Source of the DNA: Zychaea mexicana
Taxonomy: Eukaryota; Mucoromycota; Mucoromycetes; Mucorales; Lichtheimiaceae
Direction of reading: 5' to 3'
DNA length: 64,000 bases
Assembly: GCF_025766255.1 (NCBI RefSeq)
Contig: NW_026516684.1
Span: forward strand, 124,001 to 188,000
The position numbers and the translations under genes were made by a program. Positions 62,859 through 64,000 of the stretch are shown here, one piece after another (position 1 is the stretch's first letter; every line of letters begins with the position of its first letter). The notes under the pieces are model-generated. The model worked only from the letters and a program-made list of their open reading frames with translations, was not told where the DNA came from and made no database searches.

Positions 62859-63785
62859 TGAGGTAAAAACAAGTATTAGTGATAGCTAGAAAGAAGAAAA
62901 ATAAAGCAGCGCTTTATTATAAAGCATGGGATTTTTTCTCCTCTGTCTTACCACACTATGATGATAGCAACGGGAACAGAAACGACCGCCCGAGTTCCGA
63001 TACTCTAAGGAAGCATTGATTGGTAGATTTTAGGTTATTTACTGATCCGCGAAGCGTTCTATCGGGTAAATATCGACCATCCGTGTGCGTTACAGGAAAA
63101 TTAACGTGTACCTACTCGTTATTTGCGGAAAGTTGATTGCAAGAAAGTGTCTTCTCCAGTATTTTTACATCTACCCATTGTAAAATATTATGTGAGCATC
63201 GAATATTTACCGCTATTCTTCGGTACTGCATGTGTGTAACGTACTTTTGTATTAGGATATCATGGTTTCAAAGTATCATTTTGCTGATGATTTAATCCCT
63301 AACCAAAGTTTTCAAGCTTGAGCATATAGTGTGAGTTCTATCCACCTGACAGCGAAGTGTATACTCCTGCGCATTGGAAAAGAAATGTCTAACACAACTT
63401 CTCCACGATAATCCCACAAAAAGTGTTTCCCATCAAATGACCACCAGCTCCCTTCTTACACGGTCATGCTTCACTGGATGCACTAGTTGTCGACTAGTGA
63501 GATTGCGCCTCCAATCTTGTTCTAATTGTGAAGTTAGTAGCTGGCATCAATAGGACTGCTACACGAATCGAAGAATGTATTAAACAAACGAGGTACAGAA
63601 GTGCATGATCACCGGAACACCATCCCTCGCGGGCTTTGACATTGGTTTACAAGGTTGTTCCGTTGTACCAGCCGATGATTGGCGGAACATTTCCTACAAA
63701 AGAGGAAGGAAGCAGTGCCTGAAAAGTCTCCGTGTCATTTTTGCGCTTTTTTTTTCTTTTCTTTCTCTTGAAGTTTGTTTAAATC
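62859..63785. other. Divergent promoter region
   Basis: About 930 bp between the start codons of the FAD oxidase (-) and the CobW-type GTPase (+). It contains a T-rich leader near 63740-63780 before the second gene. No gene is seen. Confidence 0.4.
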
Positions 63786-64000
63786 ATGAGCAACGATCGT
63801 ATCCCTGTCACTGTATTAACCGGCTTCTTGGGTAGTGGCAAGGTAATTAGACCTTTCTCCTTAATCAACGAAATCTTGTAACAGCTCATTAACGAGAGTC
63901 ATTTTACACTTTGTTGATATACTAGACCACACTTTTGAACTATATACTCAAAGCCCAACACGGCAAAAAGATTGCCGTGATAGAAAACGAGTTTGGGGAA
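63786..64000 (+). CDS. COG0523/CobW-family GTPase (metallochaperone), 5' part only
   Basis: ATG 63786 opens MSNDRIPVTVLTGFLGSGK. The first intron splits the P-loop exactly after the lysine (exon 1 63786-63842), and exon 2 from 63926 continues TTLLNYILKAQHGKKIAVIE and NEFGE before the window ends. The Walker A sequence GFLGSGKTTLLN together with the ENEFGE block is diagnostic of the COG0523/CobW G3E GTPase family. Fungal members (Zng1-like) include zinc chaperones that load methionine aminopeptidase. The CxCC motif and C-terminal domain lie outside the window, so the subgroup cannot be assigned. Confidence 0.92.

Overview
The window is fungal nuclear DNA, most likely from an early-diverging filamentous fungus of the Mucoromycota (Mucorales-like). 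Genes are compact and rich in short introns (roughly 35-120 nt, GT..AG, two apparent GC..AG), CT-rich tracts precede start codons, and the repeats include decayed IS630/Tc1-mariner DDE elements. The phylum is inferred from gene style and protein resemblance; the species cannot be fixed from sequence alone.

Layout. 0-5 kb: an unrecognised multi-exon nuclear-looking coiled-coil protein (-). 6.4-7.0 kb: a small unknown protein (+). 7.4-9.4 kb: a mitochondrial-type CDF metal transporter (-). 10.2-11.1 kb: a steroid 5-alpha-reductase family enzyme (+). 11.2-12.3 kb: a multi-repeat Myb/SANT protein with a presequence-like N-terminus (-). 12.8-14.7 kb: an F-box/LRR protein ending in a CaaX box (+). 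15.6-17.1 kb: a Rab8/Sec4 GTPase (-). 17.4-20.1 kb: an MFS transporter (-). 22.4-22.9 kb: ribosomal protein eL32 (+). 23.2-24.6 kb: an FHA-RING (Dma/CHFR type) ubiquitin ligase (-). 25.9-26.4 kb: a broken gene for a secreted protein (+). 26.7-31.3 kb: a kinesin-4-like motor (-). 32.2-32.7 kb: a low-complexity Ser/Asp-rich protein (+). 34.3-36.2 kb: mitochondrial stomatin-like protein 2 (-). 37.5-40.2 kb: peroxisomal acyl-CoA oxidase (+).

40.5-48.4 kb is a repeat and decay region: an inverted pair of ~0.7-kb repeats, two decayed IS630/Tc1-type transposases, a 364-bp TA-flanked nonautonomous DNA element, two extremely AT-rich blocks, and an unexplained coding-like block. A further 3.6 kb (48.4-52.0 kb) shows no gene. 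Genes then resume: PP1 catalytic subunit (-, 52.0-53.6 kb), alkaline ceramidase with 10 tiny exons (+, 55.4-57.1 kb), an HSF-type transcription factor (+, 58.5-60.3 kb), a BBE-like FAD oxidase (-, 61.0-62.9 kb) and the start of a COG0523/CobW GTPase running off the right edge (+).

Most genes are housekeeping and not functionally clustered. Several pairs are divergent and may share promoters (CDF/5-alpha-reductase, Myb/F-box, SLP2/acyl-CoA oxidase, PP1/ceramidase, BBE/CobW). Two proteins end in the PTS1-type tripeptide AKL. I see no convincing new multi-gene system; the strongest oddities are the repeat/AT-rich island, the two GC-AG introns, the micro-exon genes, the CaaX F-box protein and the presequence-bearing Myb protein.
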